DNA of 40,414 nucleotides, from positions 1-40,414 of the forward strand of contig CAKQOE010000021.1 in the NCBI GenBank assembly GCA_934255545.1, in the 5' to 3' direction. The DNA is from an uncultured Clostridia bacterium (lineage in GTDB: Bacteria; Bacillota; Clostridia; Peptostreptococcales; Anaerovoracaceae). Position 1 is the first letter of the stretch, and each line of letters begins with the position of its first letter. The translations under genes were made by a program, and so were the position numbers. Positions 15,618-23,458 of this stretch are shown in pieces. The notes under the pieces are model-generated. The model saw nothing but the letters and a program-made list of their open reading frames with translations, searched no databases and was not told where the DNA came from.

Positions 15618-15739
15618 ATGTGTGATATCGGTTACAGGGATGGTTGATTTTGCGTGCTATATATGGTATATTGCAGTGTATTCTGTTTTGAGCATTATGC
15701 ATATGAGATGACAGAAAATACAGTAAAGATAATTCCATG

Positions 15740-15767
15740 TCCCGGGAGCGATACTCTCGGGATTTTT
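15740..15767 (+). terminator. Intrinsic terminator downstream of the GH18 gene
   Basis: TCCCGGGAG and CTCTCGGGA pair over 9 bp (one G.T) around CGATA, followed by TTTTT. Confidence 0.8.
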
Positions 15768-15819
15768 AATGAAGATGATCTGATGAAGATAACCTGATAC
15801 GAACGGAGAGATGTATAGT

Positions 15820-17232
15820 ATGAAAACGCGGAAAAAGAAAAAATATGCAGAGCTGCCGCCTGATACGCAGCCGAAGTTTTTAGGAATATTTATAAAGGAA
15901 AAGAGTTTTTACAGGACATTTTTTCCGCTGCTGATAGTCATAACTTTGCAGCAGCTTGCGGCGCTTATGGTAAATATGGTAGACAACATAATGCTCGGCA
16001 CGTATTCGGAGCTGGCGTTGTCGGGCGCGACGCTGGTAAATCAGATACAGTTCGTGCTTCAGCAGGTGGCAGCCGGCATAGGCATGGGAATCGTGGTTCT
16101 TGCGTCGCAGTATTGGGGTAAACAGAATATCACAGCTATAAAGAAAATAATTTCCATAGGTGTAAAATTCGGGTTTCTGACCGGTATAATATTCTTTACG
16201 CTGGCGCTGACGATACCGCACCAGATGCTTTCGATATTTACTGACGATCAGACGGTCATAGCTGAAGGCATGCGGTATCTGAAGGTCATATGCTGGACAT
16301 ATATACTGTTCTCAGTGTCAAACTCGCTGATGTACTCGCTGCAGAGCGTTGAAACGGCGATGATCGGAACAGTGATGTCGATAAGTACTATATGTATAAA
16401 TATGTGCCTGAACTACTGCCTCATATACGGCCATTTCGGAGCCCCTGAGCTCGGTATAGTGGGCGCGGCCATAGCAACTCTTGTCAGCAGAGCTGTCGAA
16501 CTCGTTATCATACTTGTTTATGTGGTATTTATTGATAAAAAGCTCAGGATGAAGTTGAGAGATATAATACATTTTGACTTTACATACCTGAAGGATTACA
16601 TACGCATTTCTTCGCCTGTTATCATAAGCGGCCTGCTGTGGGGCATCGCACAGGCGGCACAGACTGCTGTGCTCGGTCATATAAGCGCAAATGTAATAGC
16701 TGCAAACAGTATAGCCGTAACGTTTGGACAGATATTTGCGGTGTTTGGAATGTCGTGCGCCAATACATCGTCGGTAATGACAGGAAAGACTATCGGCGAA
16801 GGGAGGCTTGACGTCATACGCGCATACGCCAAAACGCTGCAGGGCATATTCATATGCTTCGGAATAGTATTCGGCGGCCTGCTTTTTGTAAGCAGATACG
16901 CGATAGTTGATGTATACAACATTTCGGAAGAAACGCGCCAGCTCACTCTGAGTTTCCTGACGGTCTTGAGCATAACTACAATAGGCTCATGCTACCAGTA
17001 CCCGATCGCAGGCGGCATAATATCAGGCGGCGGCATGACGGAGTACACAGCGATAGTGGACAACCTCTTCATGTGGCTCTTCGTAATACCGTTTTCAGTC
17101 CTGAGCGCTTTCGTGTTCAACTTCCCACCGGTCATAACATTCATGTTCCTCAAAGCCGACCAGATACTGAAATGCATCCCAAACTCCATAGTCTGCAACC
17201 GTTTCAGATGGGTAAAGCAGCTTACGCGGTAA
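15820..17232 (+). CDS. MATE family multidrug/metabolite exporter
   Basis: 470 residues, about 12 transmembrane helices in two matching halves (LQQLAALMVNMVDNIMLGTY in helix 1; GLLWGIAQAAQTAVLGHI in the second half). The family exchanges cations or drugs for Na+ or H+ at the cytoplasmic membrane. I prefer the ATG at 15820 because GGAGAG (15805-15810) is 9 nt upstream; the in-frame ATG at 15811 abuts that site. The N-terminus is Lys-rich (KTRKKKKYAEL). The last ~100 nt are C-rich compared with the rest of the gene. No riboswitch is visible in the upstream gap. The substrate cannot be inferred. Confidence 0.9.
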   Translation: MKTRKKKKYAELPPDTQPKFLGIFIKEKSFYRTFFPLLIVITLQQLAALMVNMVDNIMLGTYSELALSGATLVNQIQFVLQQVAAGIGMGIVVLASQYWGKQNITAIKKIISIGVKFGFLTGIIFFTLALTIPHQMLSIFTDDQTVIAEGMRYLKVICWTYILFSVSNSLMYSLQSVETAMIGTVMSISTICINMCLNYCLIYGHFGAPELGIVGAAIATLVSRAVELVIILVYVVFIDKKLRMKLRDIIHFDFTYLKDYIRISSPVIISGLLWGIAQAAQTAVLGHISANVIAANSIAVTFGQIFAVFGMSCANTSSVMTGKTIGEGRLDVIRAYAKTLQGIFICFGIVFGGLLFVSRYAIVDVYNISEETRQLTLSFLTVLSITTIGSCYQYPIAGGIISGGGMTEYTAIVDNLFMWLFVIPFSVLSAFVFNFPPVITFMFLKADQILKCIPNSIVCNRFRWVKQLTR

Positions 17233-17275
17233 TGCATCCATAAATAAAAAATGAGCGAATAACAGAATAAATGCA

Positions 17276-17308
17276 AAAAGAACAGGGCTGCCCGCGGGCA
17301 GCCCTGTT
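17276..17308 (-). terminator. Strong palindromic terminator of the minus-strand thioesterase/DUF2889 unit
   Basis: A perfect 28-nt palindrome (17281-17308, arms AACAGGGCTGCCCG) with AAAAAG on its left, which is CTTTTT on the minus strand. It lies between convergent genes and could stop both, though only the minus strand has the T-run. Confidence 0.75.
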
Positions 17309-17321
17309 CCGTGCGTGCAAC

Positions 17322-17338
17322 GGGCAGCTCTGCTGCCC
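17322..17338. repeat. GC dyad 7-TCT-7
   Basis: GGGCAGC-TCT-GCTGCCC; same geometry as the CGG dyads, with TCT as centre. The only other TCT copy is at 28726. Confidence 0.65.
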
Positions 17339-17344
17339 TCCTAC

Positions 17345-17359
17345 GTCCGCTGTGCGGAC
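17345..17359. repeat. GC dyad 6-TGT-6
   Basis: GTCCGC-TGT-GCGGAC, part of a run of five stems between 17281 and 17414. The others are a larger hairpin (ATTTTAC 17371-17377 with GTAAAAT 17395-17401, enclosing GCGG/CCGC) and GCGC-CCG-GCGC (17404-17414). Confidence 0.6.
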
Positions 17360-17429
17360 TACGCTGTCGCATTTTACACTGCGGTTGAAGCCGCGTAAAA
17401 TCCGCGCCCGGCGCACGAGTATTGTAATT

Positions 17430-18320
17430 CTACAGCTCCGCAGCCATCTCAATAAGATCGTAGATGATATCAACAAAGTGGAAACAGCCGTATGAGCCGC
17501 CTATCAGCTTGCCGATGTCGCGTTTTGTGAGCTCGTGGATGTTCAGTCCGATGAAAAGCTCTGAGAAGCTTTCCTGGAAGTCGTGACATGACTTGAACGG
17601 AACTCGCAGGTGATTCAGCGAGAAGTCTGTTATCACGCCGTCAGCCTTGTTGAATACAAAGCAGGTCGACATTTCATGGAAGCTGTCGTTGTATGTACCG
17701 AGCGCAGTCACTGTTTCGTCGCCGTTGTCTATGAGATTCATCTGCAGGTATTTGTTGTAAAGGTCGCGCACTCTGAAGTGATCGAAAGCGCCGACATAGA
17801 TAGGCCATTCGTCTACAGCAGGCGGATCGAGGTGGTAAGGTCTGCAGTCAGAATCCCAGGATTCCTCATAGTCTATGATGTCCTTGAAACCGCGCTCCTT
17901 CAGCAGATAATACTCAGCCTGCAGCGCGCCGCGCAGAGCTTCGAGATACAGCTCGCGGATATGCTTCCATTCAGGCGATACAGCCTTTGGATCTTCCGGA
18001 GTTTCAGTCTGACCTGCTGAATAATCAGGCAGGACCTTTATATGATTTCTTCTGTCTCCTGTATACGCTGAATCACCGATAAGCATGTCGGCAGTTCCTT
18101 CGCCGCGGCGGTCCATATCAGGCGCGCGGTGGATGCCCCATTTAGCGTCTGTTATCTCAAAAGTGTCATTTTTAAAAGTAAGCGAAATGCTGCCCTCGAA
18201 ATCCGTAGTCAGCATAAATGCATTTGCCACTGACTCTGTATCGCTTATGCGTCTTACATCGTTTTCATATATGCCCTGCTTTATTATGCGCAGAGGCTTC
18301 TTTCCGTTAATTGTACTCAT
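17430..18320 (-). CDS. DUF2889-like protein
   Basis: 296 residues, not a characterised family. The C-terminal half (GVITDFSLNHLRVPF ... GLNIHELTKRDIGKLIGG, then SYGCFHFVDIIYDL) resembles the DUF2889 pattern, whose hallmark is a G-C-x-H motif followed by a helix. The N-terminal half (FMLTTDFEGSISLTFKND) may be a related domain. Around ~100-170 is an acidic, Trp/Tyr-rich insert. AAAGGAACAGG lies upstream of the ATG. Its start is 38 nt after the thioesterase stop, so the two form one minus-strand unit; DUF2889 genes are often seen near CoA-ester metabolism, which fits the neighbour. The assignment is from memory of the motif and needs a profile search. Confidence 0.6.
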   Translation of the reverse strand: MSTINGKKPLRIIKQGIYENDVRRISDTESVANAFMLTTDFEGSISLTFKNDTFEITDAKWGIHRAPDMDRRGEGTADMLIGDSAYTGDRRNHIKVLPDYSAGQTETPEDPKAVSPEWKHIRELYLEALRGALQAEYYLLKERGFKDIIDYEESWDSDCRPYHLDPPAVDEWPIYVGAFDHFRVRDLYNKYLQMNLIDNGDETVTALGTYNDSFHEMSTCFVFNKADGVITDFSLNHLRVPFKSCHDFQESFSELFIGLNIHELTKRDIGKLIGGSYGCFHFVDIIYDLIEMAAEL

Positions 18321-18358
18321 ATTATACCTGTTCCTTTCAACATAATACGAAGTTAGTA

Positions 18359-18769
18359 TTATTCAGCGATAAGATTTTTGTAAAGCTCAGGATATCTTTC
18401 CTGAAGAACGAATGATTTGTTGTTTTCATCACAGAATACCTGTTTTGTAAGTCCTGTAGATATGACGCGTCCCGTATCGGTATTTTCTATCTCATATTCA
18501 AGTGTGATGACTTTTCCCTTCACCTCAGCCACACGGGCAGTGACCTTGAGAGGATCGTCAAAAACAGCGCCCTCTTTATACTCGCAGTGGCATACGACAA
18601 GCGGAAGCAAAACACCTCCCTCTTCCCATTTGTCCATCTGCACGCCGGCCTCTCTGAAAAGCTTCGTTCGAGCCAGATCGAACCATTTTATGTGATTTGT
18701 GTGGTAAACAGCCCTCATGCCGTCAAGGTCAGCAAAAGTGACTCTCAGTTCAATACTTGCAGATCTCAT
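18359..18769 (-). CDS. Hotdog-fold acyl-CoA thioesterase (YbgC/4-hydroxybenzoyl-CoA type)
   Basis: 136 residues, the usual size. The signature VTFADLDGMRAVYHTNHIKW carries the catalytic Asp of the YbgC/4HBT group, followed by WFDLARTKLFREAG. The rest is the beta-sheet of the hotdog fold (LEYEIENTDTGRVISTG). It hydrolyses an acyl- or aroyl-CoA in the cytoplasm; the substrate is unknown. First gene of a two-gene unit with the DUF2889-like protein; a promoter sits at 18812-18841. Confidence 0.88.
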   Translation of the reverse strand: MRSASIELRVTFADLDGMRAVYHTNHIKWFDLARTKLFREAGVQMDKWEEGGVLLPLVVCHCEYKEGAVFDDPLKVTARVAEVKGKVITLEYEIENTDTGRVISTGLTKQVFCDENNKSFVLQERYPELYKNLIAE

Positions 18770-18811
18770 ATTCTCACTCTCCTGTTAAATTAATTAGCAT
18801 ACATATTATTA

Positions 18812-18841
18812 ATTATACACTGTTCTGATGCAGTATGTAAA
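18812..18841 (-). promoter_or_regulatory. Promoter of the thioesterase/DUF2889 unit
   Basis: On the minus strand: TTTACA (18836-18841), 18-nt spacer, TATAAT (18812-18817). Confidence 0.65.
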
Positions 18842-18885
18842 CTGTAATCTCAGTAAACGAATATGTCTGCGGCACCCAAACTTGC

Positions 18886-18900
18886 GCGGGTCCGACCCGC
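18886..18900. repeat. GC dyad 6-CCG-6
   Basis: GCGGGT-CCG-ACCCGC in the 352-nt divergent gap between the thioesterase and the AI-2E family gene. Bounded by a C/C mismatch. Apart from the two promoters and the dyad at 19042, I see nothing else in this gap. Confidence 0.7.
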
Positions 18901-18972
18901 CAACAGATTGCCTAAAAAGTCGGTTAAACACTGTGTAAGTTCTGTGAAGTGCGGTTAAATATAATGTATATG

Positions 18973-18981
18973 TGGTATAAT
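18973..18981 (+). promoter_or_regulatory. Extended -10 upstream of the AI-2E family permease
   Basis: TGG followed by TATAAT (18976-18981); no clear -35. Predicts a ~130-nt leader containing the 19042 palindrome. Confidence 0.5.
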
Positions 18982-19041
18982 TGTCAGAAATGCTGTTCAT
19001 ACCGGAAATAAGGTAACGGAAGGCATGAGGACATGCGCATC

Positions 19042-19059
19042 ACGGCCGCCGGCGGCCGT
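19042..19059. repeat. GC palindrome 7-CCGG-7
   Basis: ACGGCCG-CCGG-CGGCCGT, a perfect 18-nt palindrome followed by TTTT. It lies in the leader of the next gene; a weak terminator or attenuator is possible but the T-run is short. Confidence 0.6.
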
Positions 19060-19121
19060 TTTACATATATTATCAAGATATTATTCGGGGACATTGGAAG
19101 AAAGAGAAGGGAAGTGTTGTT

Positions 19122-20330
19122 ATGGACGACCGGAGTTTTAAAAGGCGGTGTTTTTATGTCGCGGTTACGATACTGGGACTTTTCGCGGTGATAGCGATCC
19201 TATGGAACATAGGCGATATACTCAGCGTGTGCGCGGTAGCGCTCGGAAAGCTTTATCATTATATTTCACCGCTTATTTATGCATTTTTCATAGCATATTT
19301 GTTATTCATACCGGTGAGCCATATGGAGACGGCTCTGAGGAAAAACGAGCGGATCGCAGCGGTAAAGCCGCAGCGGCTGAGGATAGCGACTATACTTATA
19401 ACGTACATCGGAGCGATAGCGCTCGTCGCTGTGATAATTGCAAGCATATACATCATGATAGGCGGCCAGCTTTCGAGAAATACCGGGATAAATGATATTA
19501 TCAATTATATATTGAATTACGCGTCAGGGATAAAGCTCGGTGATAAGAATATCGTAGACAATCCTACGATAAAGCAGATGATAGCTGCCGCAGAGGATTG
19601 GGCACAGAAGTATCTGAAGTCGGGTGCAGGGCTCAGTTCGCTCGGATCGAGGGTATCGGAGATCGGTTCGTCATTCGTTATAGGTATAATAAGCCTTATC
19701 ATCAGTATATATTTTACGATGGATTACGAGAACCTGACTAAGCGGATGAAGGAAGTTTATCTGGCCGGTCCGGGACGGACGGAGATCGGTCTGAAAATAT
19801 TTAACTGCATAAATGTTTTCAGCAGGACATTTAAGCAGTTCCTTCGCGGGCAGCTGCTTGAGGCGTGCATCGTTGCGGCGCTTTCTGTCGTAGCGCTCTG
19901 GATAGCCGGTGTAAATTATTTCGGCATAATAGGCGTGATATCCGGTATCTGCAATCTGATACCGTTTGTAGGACCGTGGATAGGCGCTGTTGTGGCGGTG
20001 GCTGTGTCCCTGCTCGGAGGCGGATATATGACTGCGATATGGGCAGTAGTGGCGATGATAATCGTGCAGCAGATAGATAATCACCTGCTCGCGCCTAAGA
20101 TCGTTGGCGACAGCGTAGGCCTGCATCCGGTCATAACGATGGTAGTGCTGCTCGTAGGCGCTGATATCGGAGGCATCGTCGGTATGCTGCTCGCTGTGCC
20201 TGTAGCTGCTACAGTAAAGAACCTTATAGTTCTCAGAAGGTCGAGCCGTTCGACTGAACAGGGTGCTGTGGTGATAGATGGCACAGACAGCACTGAAAAT
20301 GCTGAGCAGGATGATGCATTAAACGAATAG
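19122..20330 (+). CDS. AI-2E family transporter (YdiK/PerM-like permease)
   Basis: 402 residues with 7-8 transmembrane helices and a cytoplasmic or extracellular domain after helix 3 (~110-190), the AI-2E exporter family layout. Landmarks: FFIAYLLFIPVSHMETALRK near the N-terminus and the conserved late block GVNYFGIIGVISGICNLIPF, then PFVGPWIGAVV and LLVGADIGGIVGMLLAVPVA. Family members export AI-2 or, in some lineages, Na+(Li+)/H+; the real substrate is open. The C-terminal ~35 residues are charged and Ser/Thr-rich. Start chosen at the ATG with GAAGGGAAG about 10 nt upstream. Confidence 0.9.
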   Translation: MDDRSFKRRCFYVAVTILGLFAVIAILWNIGDILSVCAVALGKLYHYISPLIYAFFIAYLLFIPVSHMETALRKNERIAAVKPQRLRIATILITYIGAIALVAVIIASIYIMIGGQLSRNTGINDIINYILNYASGIKLGDKNIVDNPTIKQMIAAAEDWAQKYLKSGAGLSSLGSRVSEIGSSFVIGIISLIISIYFTMDYENLTKRMKEVYLAGPGRTEIGLKIFNCINVFSRTFKQFLRGQLLEACIVAALSVVALWIAGVNYFGIIGVISGICNLIPFVGPWIGAVVAVAVSLLGGGYMTAIWAVVAMIIVQQIDNHLLAPKIVGDSVGLHPVITMVVLLVGADIGGIVGMLLAVPVAATVKNLIVLRRSSRSTEQGAVVIDGTDSTENAEQDDALNE

Positions 20331-20387
20331 TACATCTGTAATAGACGATGCGTTCTGACAGGCTGATTGACAGGCTGATAAAGAAAC

Positions 20388-20403
20388 GATGCGCCGGCGC
20401 ATC
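20388..20403. repeat. GC palindrome 6-CCGG-6
   Basis: GATGCG-CCGG-CGCATC, perfect, between the permease stop and the bidirectional terminator. Confidence 0.6.
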
Positions 20404-20425
20404 ATACGGATGATTTAAAATGAAA

Positions 20426-20448
20426 AGGCTGCGGGACTGCCGCAGCCT
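20426..20448. terminator. Bidirectional terminator between convergent genes
   Basis: AGGCTGCGG and CCGCAGCCT pair over 9 bp around GACTG. The minus strand continues TTTTCATTTT; the plus strand reaches GTTTTT. It separates the permease from the minus-strand gene ending at 20452. Confidence 0.75.
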
Positions 20449-20451
20449 GTA

Positions 20452-21186
20452 TTAGTTTTTGGAAAGAGTGAATGTTTTCTCAACGAGCTTAACTGCGTCC
20501 ATGACACTGTCGATAGGCCCTTCTGCAGATATATAATGCAGCGTGCCGTCGGAGTCTGTGAACACCCATATGACGAGCATGACGTCATCGTCAGTGTAAT
20601 AACCGTAAACCTGGTACGCTGCACAGTCTGCTATCTGCACTGTAGCGCCCTGGATATCTGCAGCGCCGTCCTGCTCCATCTGAGCCCAGCATGATGAGGC
20701 GGCGTTTTTTGCGTCTGTCTGCGGGTTTTCCTTGCAGTTGAGCGTTATGATGAGCTTGCCGGTTTCATCGCAGTACTGTTTTATACTGCTGCCTGTGATA
20801 GATGACGCGTCAGGGTCATTAAATGTTTTCCATGTGGAAGGAACGGTTAAAAAGCCGTATTTTTCAGCGCCGATATGCTGTGTTTTTTCAGCAGTACCGG
20901 TGTCCTTTGCGTTTTGACCGTCTGCTGAACTGCCGTCTGATGCTCCCTGTTCCGGCTGTACTTGACCGCGCTCAGTCTCGTCAGCGGATGAAAGCTGATC
21001 TGAAGTGGATGAAGGATCTTTTTGCCCCTTAAACGAATGGCATGCCAGGATGCCGGTCGATATAACTAAAATAACGAGCAGCGCTATAATGACCTTGAAA
21101 CGCGTATGATATATGTGTTTTTTGTGTGTACTTTTGATGCTTTCTGTTTCCGGCGTCAGCGGAGACAGCCCCTTCTGTTTTTTCAT
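20452..21186 (-). CDS. Membrane-anchored extracellular protein of unknown function
   Basis: 244 residues. An N-terminal basic region (MKKQKG... HKKHIYHTRFK) and one hydrophobic helix (VIIALLVILVISTGILAC) anchor it; the Cys after the helix lacks a convincing lipobox. A low-complexity Ser/Asp/Gln-rich linker (~52-100) then leads to a globular domain (~105-244; YGFLTVPSTWKTFND, TGKLIITLNC, VMLVIWVFTDSDGTLHYIS). That domain recalls the small extracellular beta-sheet proteins of Clostridia (PsbP/MOG1-like shape) but I cannot assign a family. GGGAG lies 9 nt before the ATG. Two Cys in the domain could form a disulfide. Single-gene unit, terminator at 20426. Confidence 0.7.
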   Translation of the reverse strand: MKKQKGLSPLTPETESIKSTHKKHIYHTRFKVIIALLVILVISTGILACHSFKGQKDPSSTSDQLSSADETERGQVQPEQGASDGSSADGQNAKDTGTAEKTQHIGAEKYGFLTVPSTWKTFNDPDASSITGSSIKQYCDETGKLIITLNCKENPQTDAKNAASSCWAQMEQDGAADIQGATVQIADCAAYQVYGYYTDDDVMLVIWVFTDSDGTLHYISAEGPIDSVMDAVKLVEKTFTLSKN

Positions 21187-21280
21187 TTTATTTTCTCCCT
21201 TTGATCGATGACTCTGAGATCGTATGTATGTTTGCAGGGATACAAATGTATCATGCGCTGCGGATATATAAATATTTTAC

Positions 21281-21302
21281 GCATTACGGCCGCCGGTAAT
21301 GC
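21281..21302. repeat. Inverted repeat 7-8-7 with GC centre
   Basis: GCATTAC ... GTAATGC around GGCCGCCG, in the 381-nt gap 21187-21567. Arms are exactly 7 bp but AT-richer. A GC cluster follows at 21385-21406 (GGCGGCCGCC palindrome). I see nothing else in the gap except the promoter at 21486. Confidence 0.5.
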
Positions 21303-21485
21303 ATTTTGCAGTTTGCTTATGAAAATATTATAGTGTGTGCGAGGCATTAATACTACTTAATTTACAGGTAAGAAACACGGAAAAGGCGGCCGCCGGGCGG
21401 GCCGGGAAATATGTTTATAAAATGAGTCTGACTCTGTTATCAGATGTTTTAGATATAAAGGCAAAGATAAAATAAATTACTTATA

Positions 21486-21514
21486 TTGTAAAAATAAATA
21501 TATAATGGTAAAAT
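21486..21514 (+). promoter_or_regulatory. Promoter of the prepilin peptidase gene
   Basis: TTGTAA (21486-21491), 17-nt spacer, TAAAAT (21509-21514) preceded by TGG (extended -10). Confidence 0.65.
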
Positions 21515-21567
21515 GTGAAATGTATACGTAAAAACTGCAGTGACAAGGGGAAAGGGACAGAAAAACA

Positions 21568-22344
21568 ATGATCTGGGATATGATTTATATGGATGCTGCT
21601 GGGGTGGCTGCGCCGGTAATCGGGGCAGCCGTTGTCAGTACTGCGGCGCGCCGGCTTTATATGGCGCTTCCTGCGCACTGGCTGTGCGAGTTTGATGAAG
21701 CGGCCTGTGAGCTGCATATGCCGGGGATGAGGGGCGCCGGAGGCGCGCCCGGGCGCGCGTGTAAGGCATTTGTTGTTTTTATGGCGGCGTTTTATGTTTT
21801 TGCGGTGGCGGGGGTTTCACTGTGGAGCGGGGCGGCGGTCGTTTTTCTGGCAGCGGCTGCCTTTAGTGATATGGACTATATGATCATATCGGATCAACTG
21901 TTGTGGGCAGCGGCTGCATGCGCGCTGGCGGGAGCCTGCGCGCGCGGGTTTTGGGATGCGGGCGGCCTTGCTGCGTTCTGGGGAGGGCGCGCGCATATGG
22001 CAGGCGGCAGCGCCGGCTTTTGGGGCGAGTGGGCCGGGGCTGCGGCCGGGAGGCTTGCAGGTGCAGCTATGGGGACGATCGCAGGCGGAGGCCTCATGCT
22101 TATATCAACAGCTCTTTCATCAGTATTTTACGGCCCAGGCGCGATAGGCGCAGGTGATATAAAGATGATGTTCGTGTGCGGAGCACTCGTCGGTTCGTCT
22201 GAAAAAGCAGTTATTATGTTTGCCGCCGCTGTCATGAGCAGCGCATTATTCATATCGGCAGGTATTATCATCAGGCGTCTTCACAGCGGCAGCTTCGTAC
22301 CAATGGCTCCGTTTATAGCACTGGCGGCAGTTATGTTCATGTGA
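21568..22344 (+). CDS. A24 family prepilin-type aspartic peptidase
   Basis: 258 residues, all hydrophobic helices. The two catalytic Asp motifs are visible: AFSDMDYMIISDQLL and GAGDIKMMFVCGALVG (the GxGDxK motif of TFPP/TadV peptidases). These enzymes cut type IV prepilin leader peptides in the membrane. The first ~170 residues are Ala/Gly-rich and encoded by DNA far richer in GC than its neighbours; a perfect 16-nt palindrome (21743-21758) sits in that part, coding for a hydrophilic stretch GAGGAPGRACK. No pilin or secretion ATPase genes lie nearby, so its substrates are elsewhere. Start has AAAGGGACAG about 7 nt upstream. Confidence 0.8.
   Translation: MIWDMIYMDAAGVAAPVIGAAVVSTAARRLYMALPAHWLCEFDEAACELHMPGMRGAGGAPGRACKAFVVFMAAFYVFAVAGVSLWSGAAVVFLAAAAFSDMDYMIISDQLLWAAAACALAGACARGFWDAGGLAAFWGGRAHMAGGSAGFWGEWAGAAAGRLAGAAMGTIAGGGLMLISTALSSVFYGPGAIGAGDIKMMFVCGALVGSSEKAVIMFAAAVMSSALFISAGIIIRRLHSGSFVPMAPFIALAAVMFM
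21743..21758. repeat. GC palindrome 6-CCGG-6 inside the peptidase gene
   Basis: GCGCGC-CCGG-GCGCGC within the coding region of the A24 peptidase; same form as the intergenic palindromes at 19042 and 20388. Confidence 0.6.
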
Positions 22345-22416
22345 TAAAATATGTTAAATTGCAGATAAGGGCCACAGCGCTCATTTTGTATAAAACTGAC
22401 ATAAAAAGGAAAATGT

Positions 22417-23115
22417 ATGAAAGAAGATATAAAAGAAATGAAAATAAAAGCCGCTATATTCGACTATGACGGAACAGTCATGGACTCCATGGGAATGTGG
22501 AGCGAGGCTTCAAGCAACTATGTCAGGACAGTGCTCGGCAAGGAACCTGCGCCTGACTTGGACTATATAATAAAAACTATGTCACTTGAAGAGGGCGCAA
22601 AAATATTCCGTGACGATTATGGCGCTCCCGGAACTGATGACGAGATAGTTCAGGCGGTCCTGAAAACGGTTACGGATCAGTACAGAAATACGCTGCAGCT
22701 CAAGCCGGGCGTACTTGATGTACTCGATGACCTTAAAGCTCACGGGATAAGGATGTGCGTGGCTACAGCGTCTGCCAGAGAGATGATAGAGGCAGGAAAT
22801 GAAAGGCTCGGCCTCAATAAATACTTTGAAAAAGTGTTTACGTGCATGGAGGTCGGCGCAAACAAGCGGAAGCCTGATATTTACAATGAAGCAGCAGAAT
22901 ATTTCGGAACATCGCCGGAGGAAACGCTCGTTTTCGAAGATGTGCTTCACGCGTCAGAAACAGCATCAGCAGCAGGTTATCAGTTGATAGGCATATACGA
23001 CGACAGCTCCGCTGACGACAGCGAGAAGATAAGGCCTCTCTGCCGCCTGTTCCTCGATACATATGACGAATGGCCGGGCATAGAGCTGCTGGAAAATGAA
23101 GATGTACAGCCTTGA
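22417..23115 (+). CDS. HAD superfamily phosphatase (beta-phosphoglucomutase/phosphoglycolate phosphatase-like)
   Basis: 232 residues. All four HAD motifs are present: FDYDGTVMD (nucleophile Asp 16, acid Asp 18), CVATASAR (motif II), KRKPDIYN (Lys of motif III) and LVFEDVLHASETA (motif IV). The helical cap between motifs I and II marks subfamily IA. The substrate is a small phosphometabolite that the sequence does not specify. Start at 22417 with AAGGAAA 7 nt upstream; a second Met at 22438 is possible. The gene stands alone, 72 nt after the peptidase and 70 nt before the aro leader promoter. Confidence 0.88.
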   Translation: MKEDIKEMKIKAAIFDYDGTVMDSMGMWSEASSNYVRTVLGKEPAPDLDYIIKTMSLEEGAKIFRDDYGAPGTDDEIVQAVLKTVTDQYRNTLQLKPGVLDVLDDLKAHGIRMCVATASAREMIEAGNERLGLNKYFEKVFTCMEVGANKRKPDIYNEAAEYFGTSPEETLVFEDVLHASETASAAGYQLIGIYDDSSADDSEKIRPLCRLFLDTYDEWPGIELLENEDVQP

Positions 23116-23184
23116 TTACTTTATCACAGTCATGCATACGTGCGTTATGGTGATACTGTGAAATAATTAACTTAAAAAATATGG

Positions 23185-23213
23185 TTGACATTCTTTTTCG
23201 ACAGGAGTATATT
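23185..23213 (+). promoter_or_regulatory. Promoter of the aromatic amino acid operon leader
   Basis: Consensus TTGACA (23185-23190), 17-nt spacer, TATATT (23208-23213). Predicted start about 23221; the leader RNA first forms a stem (GCCGC 23253-23257 with GCGGC 23279-23283, enclosing CAGCA/TGCTG) before the leader ORF. Confidence 0.85.
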
Positions 23214-23308
23214 GGTTCTAACAGTTAGCCATGCCTTTATCGATTGGCACCAGCCGCATGTCGCAGCATTATTGCTGAGCGGCGCAGAAATTATCGGAGG
23301 ATGCACTT

Positions 23309-23458
23309 ATGAGGTCATTAGCTTCAAATTCTATCTTAAATCCGAATAGCTTTTATTTTTACTTTGGTAGCTTTACAGGTCTGTTTACTTACTTTACAGG
23401 CTATTTTTGGCGTTCACTTAAAAGAGAATACAAGCTTACCGGATCGACGACAGTATAA
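23309..23458 (+). CDS. Phe/Tyr-rich leader peptide of the aro operon
   Basis: 49 residues, too short for automatic gene calls, with a strong ribosome site (CGGAGG 8 nt upstream of the ATG). Residues 15-34 (codons 23351-23410) hold 7 Phe, 4 Tyr and 1 Trp in 20 positions, e.g. SFYFYFGSF and YFTGYFW. The peptide ends in a basic segment (RSLKREYK) and a Ser/Thr tail. It lies between a consensus promoter and a strong intrinsic terminator, upstream of the DAHP synthase gene. This is the layout of a translation-coupled attenuator: shortage of charged tRNA-Phe or tRNA-Tyr would stall the ribosome in the aromatic run. I know of no named equivalent in Clostridia. Confidence 0.85.
   Translation: MRSLASNSILNPNSFYFYFGSFTGLFTYFTGYFWRSLKREYKLTGSTTV

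Noticed and set aside
21894..22157. Alternative ORFs in the prepilin peptidase gene
   Set aside because: They exist only because the GC-rich segment lacks stops; the catalytic motifs are in the main frame.
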